Shown here in pieces: positions 22,462 to 33,649 of a stretch of 64,000 bases of DNA. Origin of the DNA: Haloechinothrix alba (lineage in GTDB: Bacteria; Actinomycetota; Actinomycetes; Mycobacteriales; Pseudonocardiaceae); contig NZ_FZNW01000006.1 of NCBI RefSeq assembly GCF_900188115.1, positions 186,001-250,000 of the forward strand, given 5' to 3'. Within the stretch, counting starts at the first letter, position 1. Each line of letters opens with the position of its first letter. The notes beneath the pieces were generated by a model. It saw only the letters and a program-made list of their open reading frames with translations, was not told the DNA's origin and ran no database searches. Made by a program: the position numbers and the translations under genes.

Positions 22462-23270
22462 GCGGCCTCGATGCGGTGTTCGCCGCGGCGCGTTCCGAGC
22501 AGAGGGGAAGCCTGATCGGCTACCTTCCCGCGGGTTACCCGACGCTGGAGGGCTCGATCGAGCTGATCGGCGCGATGATCGACGGCGGTGTGGACCTCGT
22601 CGAGGTCGGTGTGCCCTACTCGGACCCGGTGATGGACGGCCCGACCATCCAGGCGGCCGCGGGCACCGCGCTGCGTAACGGCTTCCGGCTCCGTGACGTG
22701 TTCACGGTCGTGGAGTCCGTCGCCGCGCGCGGCGGGCACGCGGTGGTCATGACCTACTGGAACCCCGTGCACCGCTACGGCGTCGACGCGTTCGCCAGGG
22801 ACCTGGCTGCCGCGGGCGGCCACGGGTTGATCACCCCGGACCTGATACCCGATGAAGCCGAGGAGTGGCTCGCCGCCTCGGCCGCGCACGAGCTCAGCCG
22901 GACATTCCTGATCTCGCCGTCCTCGTCGCGGGCGCGGATCGAGCGTGCGGCAGGGGCCAGTACCGGCTTCCTCTACGCCACGGCCGTGATGGGCGTGACC
23001 GGGGCGCGGGACCAGGTCGGGGCCGGTGCGGCCGAGCTGGTCGGCAGGGCGCGCGAGGTGACCGACCTGCCGGTCGGTGTGGGGCTGGGCGTCCGGTCGG
23101 CCGGGCAGGCCGCCGAGGTCGCGTCGTTCGCCGACGCGGTCATCGTCGGTTCCGCCTTCGTGAGCCGGGCCGACAGCGGCACGCGCGCGGTGCGCGACCT
23201 GGCCGCCGAGTTGGCGGACGGGGTACGTGCCCCCTCAGCTGGGGAGGCCCGGCCTTCCGGGTTACGGTGA
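22458..23270 (+). CDS. trpA: Tryptophan synthase alpha subunit
   Basis: The 270-residue subunit cleaves indoleglycerol phosphate. The catalytic Glu and Asp lie in [18 protein letters not shown], and the phosphate site is [16 protein letters not shown]. The GTG start overlaps trpB. lgt follows after 4 bases, so trpCBA-lgt may be one transcript. Confidence 0.96.
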   Translation: MSGLDAVFAAARSEQRGSLIGYLPAGYPTLEGSIELIGAMIDGGVDLVEVGVPYSDPVMDGPTIQAAAGTALRNGFRLRDVFTVVESVAARGGHAVVMTYWNPVHRYGVDAFARDLAAAGGHGLITPDLIPDEAEEWLAASAAHELSRTFLISPSSSRARIERAAGASTGFLYATAVMGVTGARDQVGAGAAELVGRAREVTDLPVGVGLGVRSAGQAAEVASFADAVIVGSAFVSRADSGTRAVRDLAAELADGVRAPSAGEARPSGLR

Positions 23271-23274
23271 CGCC

Positions 23275-24339
23275 GTGACGTACGCCGCCCAGCTGTTCCA
23301 TACGAACATCCCCAGCCCTGTTCGCGGCGTATGGGAGATCGGTCCGGTCCCCATCCGCGCGTACGCGCTGTGCATCATCGCCGGGATCGTCATCGCCATC
23401 CTGTGGGGTGAGCGGCGGTGGGCCGCTCGCGGTGGCGAGCGCGGGCTGATCACCGACATCGCGGTGTTCGCCGTGCCGTTCGGGCTGGTCGGTGGCCGCC
23501 TGTACCACGTGATGACCGACTGGCAGCGCTACTTCGGCGCGGGGAACGACCCGCTGGACATCGTGCGTATCTGGGATGGTGGGCTCGGCATCTGGGGCGC
23601 GATCACGCTCGGTGCGGTCGGCGCGTGGATCGCCTGCCGACGCCGCGGGATCCCGCTGCCGGCCGTGGCGGATGCCGTCGCTCCCGGCATCGTCGTCGCG
23701 CAGGGCATCGGCAGGCTCGGTAACTACTTCAACCAGGAGCTCTACGGCAAGGAGACCTCGCTGCCGTGGGGGCTGGAGATCTACCAGCGTGTCGACCCGG
23801 ACAACCCGTCGCGACCGGCCGGTGTGGACGGTGTAGCCGTGGACACCACGCCGCTGGCCGTTGTCCACCCGACGTTCCTGTACGAGCTGCTGTGGTGCCT
23901 CGGTGTCGCGGTGCTTGTGGTCTGGGCGGACCGGCGGTTCCGCCTCGGGCACGGGCGGGCGTTCGCTCTCTACGTCGCGGGCTACACGGCAGGCCGGTTC
24001 TGGATCGAGCTGTTGCGTGTGGACGAGGCGTGGCGGCCGGTGCTGGATGTGCGGATCAACGTGTGGACGGCGACGGCGGTCTTCCTCGGCGCGGTGCTGT
24101 ACATGATCCTGGCCCGCGGTCGTGGCCCGCGGGAGGACCCGGCGCTACTCGCGCCGGCCGGGATCCCGGCAGCTGCCCCGGCAGACACCGCGGCGCAGGA
24201 CGCCGCGGCCGCGGAGACGGGCACGGGCGCCGGCGCCGCTGGTGGCGAGGAGCAGGACGGCTCCGCGCGGGGTGAGCCTGCCGGGGAGCCGGAGTCGGCG
24301 TCAGGTCCGGACGAGCCCGCGCCCGGGGACCAGCGGTAG
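23275..24339 (+). CDS. lgt: Prolipoprotein diacylglyceryl transferase
   Basis: The 354-residue membrane enzyme transfers diacylglyceryl to the lipobox Cys of preprolipoproteins. Seven hydrophobic segments and the Lgt signature QGIGRLGNYFNQELYGKETSLPWGL are clear, with GGRLYHVMTDW and WDGGLGIWGA before it. The last 75 residues are a cytoplasmic Ala/Glu/Gly-rich disordered tail common in actinobacterial Lgt. Its 3' end overlaps the convergent DapB-like gene by 39 bases. Confidence 0.95.
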   Translation: MTYAAQLFHTNIPSPVRGVWEIGPVPIRAYALCIIAGIVIAILWGERRWAARGGERGLITDIAVFAVPFGLVGGRLYHVMTDWQRYFGAGNDPLDIVRIWDGGLGIWGAITLGAVGAWIACRRRGIPLPAVADAVAPGIVVAQGIGRLGNYFNQELYGKETSLPWGLEIYQRVDPDNPSRPAGVDGVAVDTTPLAVVHPTFLYELLWCLGVAVLVVWADRRFRLGHGRAFALYVAGYTAGRFWIELLRVDEAWRPVLDVRINVWTATAVFLGAVLYMILARGRGPREDPALLAPAGIPAAAPADTAAQDAAAAETGTGAGAAGGEEQDGSARGEPAGEPESASGPDEPAPGDQR

Positions 24340-25371
24340 GTCCAGCGCACTCAGCAGGCCGGGCTGCGCCCCCACCACGGCGGGGATGGCGTTGACCAGG
24401 CGCATGGCGGTGGCCTTCAGGCCTGCCGTGTTGTGGTCCCCGTCCGAGCCGAGCAGCTGGAGGTCGAGCGTGTAGTTCGGCTCGCCGGTGACCTCCACGC
24501 GGTAGCAGCCTGCGCCTGCGGGCTGGGGCCAGTCCGGACCGAGGTCGGAGCGCAGGCGCGTGACGTGTTCGAGCACGCAGACGGGTGCGCCGCCACTCCA
24601 GCCGCGCACCTCGAAACGGAGCGCGGCAGCGGTGCCCTTCTCGATCGTTCCCGAGTCGACGGTGAATGTCTCCGGCGCCGGTAGGCGCTCGTAGGTCTCG
24701 TCGACGCTGTCGAGCCGGACGTCGAGCCCGGCAGCGAGCTGGCGCACCACGCTGCCCCATGCCATCGACAGCACGCCCGGTTGCAGCAGCATGGGCGTGT
24801 CGTCGAGCGGCTTGCCGAAGCCCATGATGTCGAACAGCACGGTGCCGTTGTCGTAGGTGCTGTAGTCGAGGATCTCCGCGCACCGTACCTGCTGGATCCG
24901 CTCGCTCACGCCCGTCAGTGCCAGGGGAAGCCAGTCGTTGGCGAAGCCGGGGTCGATCCCGTTGACCCACAGCGACGCGCCGCCTTCGGCCGCCGCCTCA
25001 CGGACCGGGCCGGACATCTCGTCCGGGACGACACCGTCCGGGTACTGCAGGAACACCGGGCAGCTGGAGACCACGTTGATGCCGGCGCGCAGGAACCCGG
25101 TGAGGTCCTCGATGGCCTCCGAGATGCGGTCGTCGGCCATGGCGGTGTAGACGACGCAGTCGGGCGCGGTGCCGAGTACGGTCTCGGCGTCCGTGCTGGC
25201 AGGCACCCCGAGCGAGTGGGGCAGACCCGCGAGGTCGCCTGCGTCCTTGCCGTCCTTGGCCGGGTCGGAGACCCACACGCCTGCGAGCTCGAGCTCGGGA
25301 TGAGCGTCGATCCCCGCGATGGTGTTCCGTCCGACGTTTCCCGTGCTCCACTGCACGACGCGATAGCTCAT
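24301..25371 (-). CDS. DapB-like NAD(P)-binding dehydrogenase
   Basis: The 356-residue protein begins with a Rossmann motif, VQWSTGNVGRNTIAGIDAHPELELAGVWV, and resembles the dihydrodipicolinate reductase-like/2,4-diaminopentanoate dehydrogenase group found in actinobacterial steroid and lipid gene clusters rather than true DapB. It follows the SDR gene by 39 bases on the same strand, so it is probably in the operon behind the KstR-type box. The substrate is unknown. Confidence 0.8.
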   Translation of the reverse strand: MSYRVVQWSTGNVGRNTIAGIDAHPELELAGVWVSDPAKDGKDAGDLAGLPHSLGVPASTDAETVLGTAPDCVVYTAMADDRISEAIEDLTGFLRAGINVVSSCPVFLQYPDGVVPDEMSGPVREAAAEGGASLWVNGIDPGFANDWLPLALTGVSERIQQVRCAEILDYSTYDNGTVLFDIMGFGKPLDDTPMLLQPGVLSMAWGSVVRQLAAGLDVRLDSVDETYERLPAPETFTVDSGTIEKGTAAALRFEVRGWSGGAPVCVLEHVTRLRSDLGPDWPQPAGAGCYRVEVTGEPNYTLDLQLLGSDGDHNTAGLKATAMRLVNAIPAVVGAQPGLLSALDLPLVPGRGLVRT

Positions 25372-25410
25372 GCTGCCTCCTTGGTGTCGTGGGACCGGTG
25401 GGTGTGCGCC

Positions 25411-26199
25411 TCAGAGGTCGGGCAGCCCGAGCTCGAGGTTGGGACGTTGCAGCCCGCCGTCGACCTCGAGCACCTTGCCCGTGATGTAGCTGCCCGCGTC
25501 CGAGGCGAGGAACAGCGCGGAGGCGGCCACCTCCTCCGGCTCGCCGATCCGTTCCAGTGGGGTGTTGCTCTCCAGCTGCTGGCGGAGGTTGTCGTCCTGC
25601 GCCACGACATCGAGCGCCGAGGTCGCTACCGAGCCGACCGCGAGACCGTTCACCCGGATGCGGGGCGCCAGGTCATAGGCGGCCATCCTGGTGAAGTGGG
25701 ACAGCGCGGCTTTCGCGGTTCCGTAGGCGAGGAAGCCGCGCCCGCTGACGCGGCCCATGACCGAGGAGATGTTCACGATCGTGCCGCCTCCGGTCTCGAG
25801 CATGGCCGGTACGGCGGCGCGGGTGAGCGCGTGCGCGGTGGAGACGTTGAACCGGAACGCCTCCTCGAGGAAGTCGGTGCTGGTCTCCAGCAGTGGTTTG
25901 GGGTAGGTGCCGCCGACGTTGTTGACCACGATGTCGAGCCTGCCGAACCGCTCGTGCGCGGCGTCGGCGAGCGCTCCTGCTGCCTCGGGGTCGGACAGGT
26001 CGGTGGGTACCACGTGTGCCTTGCGGCCTGCCTGCTCGACGCGCTCGGCCACCGTGGAGAGGTCGGACTCGGTGCGGGAGGCGATCAGGACGTCGGCGCC
26101 TGCCTCGGCGAGGGCGACCGCGGTCGCGGCGCCGATACCCCTACCGGCACCCGTGACGACGGCGGCACGGTCCTGGACGCGGAAGCGATCGATCATCAT
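25411..26199 (-). CDS. Short-chain dehydrogenase/reductase
   Basis: The protein of about 262 residues has the cofactor motif [24 protein letters not shown], the catalytic Ser in NISSVMGR and the YGTAK pair: a classical FabG-like SDR. Starts at 26199/26196 are preferred, since the upstream ATG at 26217 lies inside the operator palindrome. The KstR-type box and the DapB-like partner suggest a role in steroid or lipid side-chain metabolism. Confidence 0.87.
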   Translation of the reverse strand: MMIDRFRVQDRAAVVTGAGRGIGAATAVALAEAGADVLIASRTESDLSTVAERVEQAGRKAHVVPTDLSDPEAAGALADAAHERFGRLDIVVNNVGGTYPKPLLETSTDFLEEAFRFNVSTAHALTRAAVPAMLETGGGTIVNISSVMGRVSGRGFLAYGTAKAALSHFTRMAAYDLAPRIRVNGLAVGSVATSALDVVAQDDNLRQQLESNTPLERIGEPEEVAASALFLASDAGSYITGKVLEVDGGLQRPNLELGLPDL

Positions 26200-26209
26200 A
26201 CCGAGGGAC

Positions 26210-26223
26210 TGTAACATGTTCTA
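26210..26223. promoter_or_regulatory. KstR-type operator (TnnAACnnGTTnnA)
   Basis: TGTAACATGTTCTA matches every fixed position of the published mycobacterial/rhodococcal KstR consensus TnnAACnnGTTnnA. It lies 11 bases upstream of the preferred SDR start, where repressor binding would block transcription. Confidence 0.65.
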
Positions 26224-26378
26224 GTTCACGTGTCGCCGGAACGACTGGGGCCGGTTTATTCGCGCGCGTCCTGTCAGGGGTTCGCGGTAATCTTGCCCGG
26301 ACAGCCGGGCGGGTACTCGCGTATGGCGTGCGTGACCCGGACGTCGCCGGGCTGCGCAGCGCCGCTGCGGCTGGTGGC

Positions 26379-26412
26379 CGGTACTGGAGGGGTTTCGGTA
26401 CTGGAGGGGTTG
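26379..26412. repeat. Tandem 17-base duplication
   Basis: CGGTACTGGAGGGGTTT is followed directly by CGGTACTGGAGGGGTTG, 16 of 17 bases identical. It lies in the leader of the membrane-protein gene, 54 bases before its ATG; a recent slippage duplication or a paired regulatory site. Confidence 0.6.
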
Positions 26413-26465
26413 TCGTGCACGTCCCTGGTGGGCGTGTGCCCGACACTCGGGGGAGCGACAGAGCG

Positions 26466-27239
26466 ATGAGTAGGCAGGATCGGGGCACGAGCGGGCAGGA
26501 GCGCGCCGTCCCGGATCGCGGCTGGGTACTCAGCGGTTCGACCGGGATGGTGCTGCTGACCTCGCTGGTGATCTTCGCTTCGGTGCACGGCGCCGGGACG
26601 ATCCTGTATCTCGCGTTCCGGTTCCCCGCCGAGCTCGATCCCGTTGCCGAGGCCATCAGCTACTACGCATACGTCGACGGCGCTCGGGTGCGTTTCACGG
26701 TCGCGTTGCTGGAGATGGCGCTCGCAGGCGCGGCACTGACGCTGGCCCTGCTCAAAGCGGGCGCGCTGCGCCGCACCTCGGCGCTGGTGCTGATGAACAC
26801 CTGGTGCGCCGGGGTGGTGCTGGTTGCGCTGTTCCCCACCGACGACGATCCGCGCATCCTGTCGGCGTCCGGGGTGATTCACCAGGTCGCCGGAGCGTCG
26901 CTGTTCGTGACACTGCCCTTCGCGGTGCTGCTGACCCTGCGCGAGCCGTCCGGCGGGCCGCAGCCGCGTCGCGTGGCGACCACACTGCGCTGGGCAGCGA
27001 TCACCACGCTGGCGTTCGCGCTCGCCTACCTGACAGCCCGGCTGCCGGACATCGCGCCGGACTGGTCGCTCGTCTCGGCCATCGGTAACCTCGCCCTCGG
27101 CGGGCTGTTGCAGCGCCTGCTGTTCGCCGGTGAGCTGGTGTTGCTGCTCGTGCTCGCCGGATGGTTGTTCGCCGTGTCCCGTTCCGGGGCGCCGCTGGAC
27201 GGTGACGGTGCGGGCAATCCCGCAGGGCGGGACGGCTGA
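26466..27239 (+). CDS. DUF998-like multi-pass membrane protein
   Basis: The 257-residue protein shows about six membrane helices ([70 protein letters not shown]). The loop [24 protein letters not shown], with an acidic patch and a His, is typical of DUF998 proteins. The ATG at 26466 is preceded by GGGGGAG. Function is unknown. It runs toward gltB with 110 bases between. Confidence 0.72.
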   Translation: MSRQDRGTSGQERAVPDRGWVLSGSTGMVLLTSLVIFASVHGAGTILYLAFRFPAELDPVAEAISYYAYVDGARVRFTVALLEMALAGAALTLALLKAGALRRTSALVLMNTWCAGVVLVALFPTDDDPRILSASGVIHQVAGASLFVTLPFAVLLTLREPSGGPQPRRVATTLRWAAITTLAFALAYLTARLPDIAPDWSLVSAIGNLALGGLLQRLLFAGELVLLLVLAGWLFAVSRSGAPLDGDGAGNPAGRDG

Positions 27240-27349
27240 CACGACGCCCTGGTGGGTGCGGGTACATCGACCGGCGGCCTTGCGCGGCCGTGCTGGTCAC
27301 CGCATGCTGTTCGTACATCGATGGCACCCTCGCCGAGGGAGGTCGGCAG

Positions 27350-30300
27350 ATGATCTTCTCCGCGCTGCCCGACCGCCAGGCGCTCTACGACCCGGCGGCC
27401 GAGCAGGACTCGTGCGGCGTGGCGATGGTCGCCGACATCGCCGGTCGTGCCGATCACGGGATCGTCGTCGACGGGTTGACCGCGCTGAGAAACCTCGACC
27501 ACCGCGGAGCGGCGGGGGCCGAGCCCGCCAGCGGGGACGGCGCGGGCATCCTGGTCCAGCTCCCGGACGCGTTCTTGCGGGCCACGGCCGGCTTCGCGCT
27601 GCCGGAACCGGATGGGCGGGGCGCACACCGCTACGCCGCCGGTATCGCGTTCCTGCCCACCGATCCCGGGCGGCGTGCCGAGGCTGTCGCCCTCGTCGAG
27701 CACCTGGCGGCCGACGAGGGGCTCACGGTGCTCGGCTGGCGGGACGTGCCGGTGGCGCCGGACCGCGCGGGCATCGGGCCGACGGCGCGCTCGGTGATGC
27801 CGCACCTCGCGATGCTGTTCGTGACTGCCGACCCTGCCGACCCTGCGCGCGATGCTCGGCCCGCGAGCGGGATCGAGCTGGACAGGATGGCGTTCTGCCT
27901 GCGCAAGCGCGTCGAGCACGACAGCGTGGCCGCCGGCTGTGGCACGTACTTCGCCTCCCTGTCCGCGCGGACCCTGGTCTACAAGGGGATGCTCACGACC
28001 GAGCAGCTCCCGGTCTTCTTCGGCGACCTCACCGACCCTCGGTTCGCCTCGGCGATCGCCCTGGTGCACAGCCGGTTCTCCACCAACACCTTTCCCTCCT
28101 GGCCGCTGGCGCACCCGTTCCGGTACGTGGCGCACAACGGAGAGATCAACACGATCCGTGGCAACCGCAACCGGATGCGCGCGAGGGAGGCGCTGCTGGA
28201 GTCGGACCTCATCCCCGGGGACCTCTCCCGGCTCTACCCGATCTGCTCGGAGGAGGGCTCCGACTCGGCATCCTTCGACGAGGTGCTCGAGCTGCTGCAC
28301 CTCGGTGGCAGGAGCCTGCCGCACGCGGTGCTGATGATGATCCCCGAGGCGTGGGAGAACGACGACGGCATGGACCCCGCTCGCCGGTCGTTCTACCAGT
28401 TCCATTCCAGCCTCACCGAGCCGTGGGACGGGCCGGCATGCGTGACGTTCACCGACGGCACCGTCGTCGGGTCGGTGCTGGACCGCAACGGCCTGCGGCC
28501 GGTGCGCTGGTGGCGCACCGCCGACGACCGGGTGGTGCTGGCCAGCGAGTCCGGGGTGCTCGACATCGCCCCGGAGAACGTCGTGGCCAAGGGGCGGGTG
28601 CGCCCTGGCCGGATGTTCCTCGTCGACACCGGTGCGGGCCGGTTGATCGACGACGACGAGGTCAAGGGCGAGCTCGCCGCGCAGCATCCCTACGGCGAGT
28701 GGGTACACGCGGGCCTGCTCCACCTGGCCGACCTTCCGCAGCGCCCGCACGCGGTACCGAGCCACGAGTCGGTGCTGCGGCGCCAGCTCACCTTCGGCTA
28801 CACCACAGAGGAGCTGAAGATGCTGGTCGCCCCCATGGCAAGCAGCGGGGCGGAACCGGTGGGGTCGATGGGCACGGACACCCCGCAGGCCGTGCTCTCG
28901 CAGCGGCCGAGGTTGCTCTACGACTACTTCGTGCAGCACTTCGCGCAGGTCACCAACCCGCCGCTGGACGCAATCCGGGAGGAGCTCGTCACGTCGATGG
29001 CCCGCATCATGGGCCCGGAGCAGAACCTGCTCGCCCCCGGCCCCGTGTCGTGCAGGCACATCCGGCTGCCCTACCCGGTGATCGACAACGACGAGCTCGC
29101 CAAGCTCGTGCACATCAACGACGACGGTGACCTGCCGGGAGTCGCCTGCCGCGTGCTGTACGGACACTACGATCCCGACGGCGGGGGAGCGGCGCTGGAG
29201 GAGGCGCTGGCCGGGGTCTGTGCCGAGGCCTCCGAGGCCATCGCAGGCGGGGCCAGGACCCTCGTGCTCTCGGACCGCGGGTCGACCGGCACGCAGGCCC
29301 CGATCCCGTCGCTGCTGCTCGTCTCGGCCGTGCACCATCACCTGATCCGCACCAAGGAGCGGCTGCGCGTGGCGCTGGTGGCCGAGTCAGGCGACGCCCG
29401 CGAGGTGCATCATGTCGCGCTGCTGCTCGGTTACGGCGCCGCCGCGGTGAACCCCTACCTCGCGCTGGAGTCGATCGAGGACCTCGCGGCCTCGGGCGCG
29501 ATCACCGAGGTGGATACGGCCACCGCGCTCGCCAACTACATGGAGGCGCTGGTCAAGGGCGTGCGCAAGGTGATGTCCAAGATGGGGATCTCCACGGTGG
29601 GCGCCTACACCGCCGCCCAGGTCTTCGAGTCCTTCGGGCTGGATCAGGGCGTGCTCGACGAGCACTTCACAGGGACCCGGTCCACACTGGGCGGTGTCGG
29701 GTTCGACGTCCTCGCCGCCGAGGTGGCCGCGCGTCACCGGCGCGCCCATCACGACGACCCCGCCACGCAGGCGCACCGCGGTCTCGACAGCGGCGGGGAG
29801 TACACCCTCCGGCGGGACGGGGAGCTGCACCTGTTCACCCCGGAGACGGTCTTCCTGCTGCAGCACGCGAGCAGCACGGGACGGGAACGCGCCTACCGCG
29901 CCTACACCGAGGAAGTGCGCAGGCTCGAGCGGCAGGGCGGCACGCTCCGCGGGCTGTTCAGCCTGCGCAGCGACCGCGAGCCCATCCCTGTCGAGGAGGT
30001 GGAGCCGGTCGAGTCGATCTGCCGGCGGTTCGGCACCGGAGGGATGTCCTACGGCGCGATCTCGGCGGAGTCGCACGAGACGCTGGCCATCGCGATGAAC
30101 CGCATCGGGGGGCGCTCCAACTGCGGTGAGGGTGGTGAGGACGCCGACCGCCTGTACGACCCGGAGCGGCGCAGCGCGATCAAGCAGGTGGCCAGCGGGC
30201 GCTTCGGCGTGACAAGCGAGTACCTGGTCAACGGCAGCGACATCCAGATCAAGATGGCGCAGGGGGCCAAACCGGGCGAAGGGGGGCAGCTCCCGCCGAA

Positions 30301-31936
30301 CAAGGTGTACCCGTGGATCGCCCGCACGCGGCACTCGACACCGGGGGTGGGGTTGATCTCCCCGCCGCCGCACCACGACATCTACTCCATCGAGGACCTG
30401 GCCCAGCTGATCCACGACCTGAAGAACGCGAACGAGCTCGCTCGCGTGCACGTGAAGCTGGTCAGCTCCGTCGGTGTCGGCACCGTCGCAGCCGGGGTGT
30501 CCAAGGCGCACGCCGATGTCGTGCTGATCTCCGGGCACGACGGGGGGACCGGTGCGGCGCCGCTGACCTCGTTGAAGCACGCGGGCACTCCGTGGGAGAT
30601 CGGGCTCGCTGAGACCCAGCAGACGTTGCTGCTCAACGGGCTGCGGGACCGCATCACCGTGCAGGTCGACGGGGGACTCAAGACCGGGCGCGACGTCGTG
30701 GTGGCCGCCCTGCTCGGTGCCGAGGAGTACGGCTTCGCGACGGCTCCGCTTGTGGTGGAAGGCTGCGTGATGATGCGGGTCTGCCATCTGGACACCTGCC
30801 CGGTCGGGGTGGCTACGCAGAACCCTGACCTGCGCGCCCGGTACCGGGGACAGGCCGAGCACGTGGTGAACTTCTTCCGATTCGTCGCCCAGGAGGTGCG
30901 CGAGACGCTGGCCGGGCTCGGCCTGCGCAGCCTGGACGAGGCGATCGGGCGCGCCGAGATGCTCGACACCGACGATGCGGTGTCGCACTGGAAGGCAGAC
31001 GGCCTGGACCTGACACCGATCTTCCAGATCCCCGCCCGTGGGCCGTACGGCGGATCGCGGCGCAAGACCCGCGAGCAGGACCACGGCCTGGACCACGCGC
31101 TGGACCGCACGCTGATCCAGCTCTGCGAGGCAGCGCTGGAGGACGCTCACCCGGTCCGGCTCGACGTGCCGGTACGCAACGTCAACCGCACGGTCGGCAC
31201 GCTGCTCGGCGCCGAGATCACACGACGGTACGGGGCGGCCGGACTGCCGGAGGGGACCGTCCACGTGACGCTCACCGGCTCGGCAGGTCAGTCGCTGGGC
31301 GCGTTCCTGCCGACCGGGGTCACGCTTGACCTCGTCGGTGACGCCAACGACTACGTCGCCAAGGGACTGTCCGGCGGCAGGATCATCGTTCGCCCACCGG
31401 AGGGGACCCGGTTCACCGGCGCGGGCGCGCAGGACCACGTGGTCGCGGGCAACGTGATCGCCTACGGCGCCACCGCGGGTGAGGTGTTCCTGCGGGGCCA
31501 GGTCGGGGAGCGGTTCTGCGTGCGCAACTCCGGTGCGAGCGTGGTCGCCGAGGGAGCCGGGGACCACGCCTTCGAGTACATGACCGGCGGGCGAGCGGTG
31601 GTGCTCGGCCCGTGCGGGCGCAACCTCGCCGCAGGGATGTCCGGGGGAGCGGGGTACGTGCTCGACCTCGACCCGGAGCAGGTCAACACCGCGATGGTCG
31701 ACCTGCAGCGGCCGGGACCGGAGGACCTCACGTGGCTGCGGGAGATCATCACGCGGCACAGGGACCTGACGGGCTCCCCGGTCGCCGCCGCGGTGCTCGC
31801 CGACTGGACCCGCCGCTCGGCGGCCGTCACCAAGGTGATGCCGCGTGACTACCAGCGGGTGCTCGAGGCGGCGCGCCGCGCGCGCGAGCAGGGCCGCGAC
31901 GTCGATGAGGCGATCATGGAGGCGGCTCGTGGCTGA
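27350..31936 (+). CDS. gltB: Glutamate synthase (NADPH) large subunit
   Basis: The 1528-residue enzyme makes two glutamates from glutamine and 2-oxoglutarate. The class II amidotransferase nucleophile is expected at Cys22 ([12 protein letters not shown]) after propeptide removal. The FMN/synthase domain includes [18 protein letters not shown] and [15 protein letters not shown], the 3Fe-4S cysteines [13 protein letters not shown] and the C-terminal beta-helix [19 protein letters not shown]. Start ATG 27350 follows GGGAGG. It overlaps gltD by 8 bases. Confidence 0.97.
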   Translation: MIFSALPDRQALYDPAAEQDSCGVAMVADIAGRADHGIVVDGLTALRNLDHRGAAGAEPASGDGAGILVQLPDAFLRATAGFALPEPDGRGAHRYAAGIAFLPTDPGRRAEAVALVEHLAADEGLTVLGWRDVPVAPDRAGIGPTARSVMPHLAMLFVTADPADPARDARPASGIELDRMAFCLRKRVEHDSVAAGCGTYFASLSARTLVYKGMLTTEQLPVFFGDLTDPRFASAIALVHSRFSTNTFPSWPLAHPFRYVAHNGEINTIRGNRNRMRAREALLESDLIPGDLSRLYPICSEEGSDSASFDEVLELLHLGGRSLPHAVLMMIPEAWENDDGMDPARRSFYQFHSSLTEPWDGPACVTFTDGTVVGSVLDRNGLRPVRWWRTADDRVVLASESGVLDIAPENVVAKGRVRPGRMFLVDTGAGRLIDDDEVKGELAAQHPYGEWVHAGLLHLADLPQRPHAVPSHESVLRRQLTFGYTTEELKMLVAPMASSGAEPVGSMGTDTPQAVLSQRPRLLYDYFVQHFAQVTNPPLDAIREELVTSMARIMGPEQNLLAPGPVSCRHIRLPYPVIDNDELAKLVHINDDGDLPGVACRVLYGHYDPDGGGAALEEALAGVCAEASEAIAGGARTLVLSDRGSTGTQAPIPSLLLVSAVHHHLIRTKERLRVALVAESGDAREVHHVALLLGYGAAAVNPYLALESIEDLAASGAITEVDTATALANYMEALVKGVRKVMSKMGISTVGAYTAAQVFESFGLDQGVLDEHFTGTRSTLGGVGFDVLAAEVAARHRRAHHDDPATQAHRGLDSGGEYTLRRDGELHLFTPETVFLLQHASSTGRERAYRAYTEEVRRLERQGGTLRGLFSLRSDREPIPVEEVEPVESICRRFGTGGMSYGAISAESHETLAIAMNRIGGRSNCGEGGEDADRLYDPERRSAIKQVASGRFGVTSEYLVNGSDIQIKMAQGAKPGEGGQLPPNKVYPWIARTRHSTPGVGLISPPPHHDIYSIEDLAQLIHDLKNANELARVHVKLVSSVGVGTVAAGVSKAHADVVLISGHDGGTGAAPLTSLKHAGTPWEIGLAETQQTLLLNGLRDRITVQVDGGLKTGRDVVVAALLGAEEYGFATAPLVVEGCVMMRVCHLDTCPVGVATQNPDLRARYRGQAEHVVNFFRFVAQEVRETLAGLGLRSLDEAIGRAEMLDTDDAVSHWKADGLDLTPIFQIPARGPYGGSRRKTREQDHGLDHALDRTLIQLCEAALEDAHPVRLDVPVRNVNRTVGTLLGAEITRRYGAAGLPEGTVHVTLTGSAGQSLGAFLPTGVTLDLVGDANDYVAKGLSGGRIIVRPPEGTRFTGAGAQDHVVAGNVIAYGATAGEVFLRGQVGERFCVRNSGASVVAEGAGDHAFEYMTGGRAVVLGPCGRNLAAGMSGGAGYVLDLDPEQVNTAMVDLQRPGPEDLTWLREIITRHRDLTGSPVAAAVLADWTRRSAAVTKVMPRDYQRVLEAARRAREQGRDVDEAIMEAARG

Positions 31937-33437
31937 CGCGACCGGCTTCCTGCGCTACGCGCGCGCCGACGCGCCGAAGCGGGACGTCGCCGAGCGGGTC
32001 CGTGACTGGCGCGAGGTCTATGCCGAGCCCGAACCCGCCACGCGCAACGCCGAGGTCTCCACCCAGGCGACCCGGTGCATGGACTGCGGCATCCCGTTCT
32101 GCCACTCGGACAGCGCGGGGTGCCCGCTGGGCAACCTCATCCCGGAGTGGAACGACCTCGTCCGTCGCGGCGAGTGGGAGCAGGCAAGCCAGCGGCTGCA
32201 CGCGACCAACAACTTTCCCGAGTTCACCGGCATGCTGTGCCCCGCGCCGTGCGAGTCGGGGTGCGTGCTGGCGATCCCCACGGAGGTCGGTGGCCCCGTC
32301 ACGATCAAGCGGATCGAACAGACCATTGTGGATACCGCGTGGGAGCGCGGGTACATCCGGCCGCTGCGGCCGGGCACGCACACGGGTAAGCGGGTCGCCG
32401 TTGCGGGTTCGGGGCCTGCCGGCCTGGCCGCTGCGCAGCAGCTGACCCGCGCCGGGCATGCCGTCACCGTGTTCGAGCGCGACGACCGGATCGGCGGCCT
32501 GCTGCGCTACGGCATCCCCGAGTTCAAGATGGAGAAGCACCGCATCGACCGCAGGCTCGAGCAGCTGCGCGCGGAAGGCACGGAGTTCGTCACCGGCTGC
32601 GAGGTCGGCGTCGACGTCGACGTGCCCGAGCTGCGCGCGCGGTTCGACGCCGTCGTGCTCGCCGTGGGAGCGCTCGACGGGCGGGACGACCCGACCATCC
32701 CGGGGCGCGGGCTGGACGGCATCCACCTCGCCATGGAGCACCTCGTGCCTGCCAACCACGAGTGTGAGGGCGACGGCCCGAGCCCGATCACCGCGCGGGA
32801 CAGGCACGTGGTGATCGTGGGTGGCGGCGACACGGGAGCGGACTGCTACGGCACGGCCACACGGCAGGGCGCGCGTTCGGTCACGCAGCTCGACCAGTAC
32901 CCGCGCCCGCCCGACGAGCGGAACGAAGAACTGTCGCCGTGGCCGACGTCGCCGTACATACTGCGCACCTACCCCGCACACCAGGAAGGGGGCGAGCGCA
33001 GGTTCGGTGTCGGGATCAGCCGCTTCCACGGGGACGAGCACGGGCACGTGCGCGAGATCGAGCTGCGCGAGGTGGAGGTACGCCGTGACCCCGACACCGG
33101 GCACCGCGAGGTGCTCCCGGCCACCGACGAGGTGATCCGGCTACCGGCCGACCTGGTGCTGCTGGCGATCGGGTTCACCGGGGTGGAGCCGATGCGGCTG
33201 CTGGACGACCTCGGCATGGAGCGGACCCCGCGCGGGACGGTGCACTGCGGGATCGACTGGCACACCGATGCGGAAGGCGTGTTCGTCTGCGGCGACGCGC
33301 ACCGTGGTGCCTCACTCATCGTGTGGGCCATCGCGGAGGGCCGGTCGGCCGCGCACTGGGTGGATCGCTACCTGACGGGGGAGTCGCGGCTGCCGGATCC
33401 GGTACACCCCACCGCCCTACCACTGTCGGTGGTCTAG
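31929..33437 (+). CDS. gltD: Glutamate synthase (NADPH) small subunit
   Basis: The 502-residue subunit feeds electrons from NADPH to GltB. N-terminal cysteine motifs CMDCGIPFC and CPAPCESGC bind two [4Fe-4S] clusters. The FAD site is [16 protein letters not shown] and the NADPH site [17 protein letters not shown] start 31929 lies inside the gltB end, with GGAGG upstream. Confidence 0.97.
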   Translation: MADATGFLRYARADAPKRDVAERVRDWREVYAEPEPATRNAEVSTQATRCMDCGIPFCHSDSAGCPLGNLIPEWNDLVRRGEWEQASQRLHATNNFPEFTGMLCPAPCESGCVLAIPTEVGGPVTIKRIEQTIVDTAWERGYIRPLRPGTHTGKRVAVAGSGPAGLAAAQQLTRAGHAVTVFERDDRIGGLLRYGIPEFKMEKHRIDRRLEQLRAEGTEFVTGCEVGVDVDVPELRARFDAVVLAVGALDGRDDPTIPGRGLDGIHLAMEHLVPANHECEGDGPSPITARDRHVVIVGGGDTGADCYGTATRQGARSVTQLDQYPRPPDERNEELSPWPTSPYILRTYPAHQEGGERRFGVGISRFHGDEHGHVREIELREVEVRRDPDTGHREVLPATDEVIRLPADLVLLAIGFTGVEPMRLLDDLGMERTPRGTVHCGIDWHTDAEGVFVCGDAHRGASLIVWAIAEGRSAAHWVDRYLTGESRLPDPVHPTALPLSVV

Positions 33438-33649
33438 CTACGGTCGAGGGCAGCGTTGTGCGTGCGAACCGTAACATCGCGCTGGCTACCCTCGTTAGTG
33501 CTAGACCGGGTGGAGTAACGCGCTGCTCCATTCGGGGCAAGTTGGTTCACGAGCATAGGGCCGTCGGGTTCACCGTACATAAGGTCCCGTTAACGAATAC
33601 CCTGCAATGTGGCCCGCGGCTTCGCCGCAGGCCAGTGACGAGGTGAGCG

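Noticed and set aside
24781-26214. 477-codon plus-strand frame across the DapB-like and SDR genes
   Set aside because: Both minus-strand genes have clear Rossmann motifs; the plus frame is low-complexity shadow.
29387-31759. 790-codon open frame antisense to gltB
   Set aside because: Its sequence is the typical His/Arg/Val-rich shadow of a high-GC gene, with no domain; gltB on the other strand is certain.
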